Shown: one piece after another, positions 62,562 to 64,000 of the stretch
Layout of the letters: each line of letters begins with the position of its first letter
Numbering within the stretch: position 1 is the stretch's first letter
Assembly: GCA_039881145.1 (NCBI GenBank)
Contig: JAYKKI010000015.1
Coordinates: forward strand, 25,566,001-25,630,000
Direction of reading: 5' to 3'
Origin: Druceiella hillmani
Lineage: Eukaryota > Arthropoda > Insecta > Lepidoptera > Hepialidae
DNA length: 64,000 nucleotides
Notes under the pieces: model-generated
Seen by the model: the letters and a program-made list of their open reading frames with translations, nothing else
What the model was told of the DNA's origin: nothing
Databases searched by the model: none
Program-made: the position numbers and the translations under genes

Positions 62562-63990
62562 GATGGGAAGCCGCTACTAGAATATAAAAAAAATATCAGC
62601 GATGATGATATTTTTAATTTTTATTAATGATGAATACTCTATTAAACAAGAAAATAGTAATTGTGACCCTGAGCAGAGTGAAAACAAATTACAATATGAA
62701 GCAGGTTCATCATCACTCGAGCATTATTTAGACAAGGACAAGCTAACCAAATGTTCCAAACGTACATACTCCAAGTTAAAAAACTAGAAAAATAGTTCAC
62801 ATCGTTTTGCATTTACCTGAACCAAAAGGAGACGCTAAAAATGCGAAGAGTAAGACTGATAGTTTCGAATTATTTTTAGATAATCTTATTTTATATTTTT
62901 GAAATATACAAAGAGAAATTCAGAAAATTCGTACCCATTTTCAACGAAAAGGTGCTGCAAAAGATGTGACGGGTGAAGAATAATAAGCATTTTTTGTCTG
63001 GTGTTTTCAGATCTTCACTTCAGCTTCGTTTGTGATCCTTAAACAAATGACGGAACTGGAACAGATTTAGTTTCTAATGTGAAGTCTTTTCGATGTTTAT
63101 TGTTCATATTTCATTGTCTGCGGTTCGAAAGTACATCATCCATAGAATCCAGATTACAGCTTGATAAATTGGCACTGATCAGAGAATTTTGTGAGCTCAT
63201 AAGTAATAACTTTATAAAACACTATACATTTTTCGAATTTGTGAAAATAGATAAACAATTACCAGCAGTTAGACGCAGATTCTCTGGCTTAGTCTACATG
63301 CCAAGTGAACTAAATAAATGTGCGATAAAACATCATGCTATGATCAACGACAAAAGAGTTTATCTTTAAACGTTTGCGATATAAGTAAGTACACATCTAG
63401 TTGGTCCATATAAGTAATAAAAGACACAGTTATAATCGTGAATAGACTTGCCAAACCAATCAAAGGTAAGGGGAGTAATATCACACTCGATAACTGGTAC
63501 ACAAGTATTCCTGTGGAAAAAATACATGTTGGAATCTAAATTTAATTTAAGTGGCACTCGTCGAAAAAACCGAAAGGAAATTCCATAACAGTTTTTACCT
63601 CAAAGTGCAATTGAATTTCATTTAAATAAATTTCGATTTCGTAAGGAAACGACTCTTGTTTCAGATGTTTTGACAAATATAAAGATATGATTTTACTGTC
63701 TACCGTGCACCATGATAAAACTATATATGAGAATGATTAGGGAACGCCGAAAGTAACAGATTTTTATAATAAAACCAAGCGCGCTATTAACACAATTTGG
63801 TGCAACTTACAACGTTGCCCGATAAACCAAAAAAATGACCCGTGGTAATCTTTTTTCATCTTTTCAGTGTACTAGCAATAAATACGTATGTTATTTGTAA
63901 CACGAATTATGACAATAAAATAACCACAAAAGGATTTCTTTAAAAACTTTGACAGAACTGATAAAAAGTTTTAAAATCAAGAGAGTTGTA
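62562..63990 (+). pseudogene. piggyBac-like transposase, decayed, probably cut by the window end
   Basis: From an ATG at 62,562 (MMGSRY, stop) the N-terminus continues in shifted frames as an acidic region (EYKKNISDDDIFNF; EQSENKLQYEAGSS). Next comes HIVLHLPEPKGDAKNAKSK with SFELFLDNLI, then FIFHCLRFESTSS and LDKLALIREFCELI. The DDE core follows: TFFEFVKIDKQLPAV has the first Asp at 63,250-63,252; ITLDNWYTSIP has the second at 63,489-63,491. Later TRRKNRKEIP, FRKETTLVS, LLSTVHHDKTIY, GTPKVTDFYNKTK and AINTIW follow; the expected 'GGVDxLD' Asp is Asn (63,789-63,791). NDPW and AINTYVICNTN follow. At least six stops or frameshifts are present, so it is dead. The Cys-rich C-terminus is not reached. 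Confidence 0.88.
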
Positions 63991-64000
63991 ATACTCCCTC

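Overview
The window looks like repeat-rich, AT-rich nuclear DNA from a moth or butterfly (Lepidoptera). GC is by eye in the high twenties percent. Several dispersed-repeat ends have wording I know from lepidopteran genomes: tails reading '...cggaaccctaaaaa' (2,114-2,200; 12,500-12,690; 23,400-23,580 reversed), a degenerate tandem array with 'atggatcgacgtgattttt', 'tactttttatcccgggaaat' and 'ccacgcg..aagccg.gggta' (48,190-49,556), and 'aatcggcttcaaaagagagg' (53,785-53,935). The taxon call rests on recognition, not on a search. I see no intact protein-coding gene and no rRNA, tRNA or CRISPR. The longest open frame is 129 codons, about what chance gives at this base composition, so the window is intergenic or lies in a very large intron.

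Region by region: 1-3,000 holds a 27-bp minisatellite and mostly anonymous sequence. From 3,097 to 9,180 runs a mosaic of anonymous blocks (copy A), interrupted by a minus-strand LINE reverse-transcriptase fragment and a 1.6-kb fold-back structure. From 9,200 to 23,400 the sequence is mostly anonymous, with (TA)n tracts, a 46-bp perfect hairpin and a few GC-richer islands. At 23,935-25,010 a decayed Jockey-like LINE 5' part (gag-like ORF1 running into the endonuclease start of ORF2) lies on the minus strand. From 27,629 to 43,985 the blocks of copy A return in the same order and orientation (copy B), separated by extra insertions: a LINE 3' end, a three-unit tandem repeat, microsatellites and a Tc1/mariner remnant. 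From 44,000 to 62,200 there are dispersed repeats, a tandem array, a second Tc1/mariner remnant and a possible non-autonomous DNA element. The right end (62,249 onward) is a decayed piggyBac-like transposon cut by the window edge.

No genes act together here. The most informative structure is the ordered A/B duplication. Aligned anchors are offset by about 24.5 kb at the left and 34.8 kb at the right. The LINE fragments, the inverted arm and the tandem expansion are each present in only one copy, so they can be ordered relative to the duplication. I did not find a convincing undescribed biological system. The duplication, the fold-back and a scatter of perfect short hairpins are the items most worth computing on.
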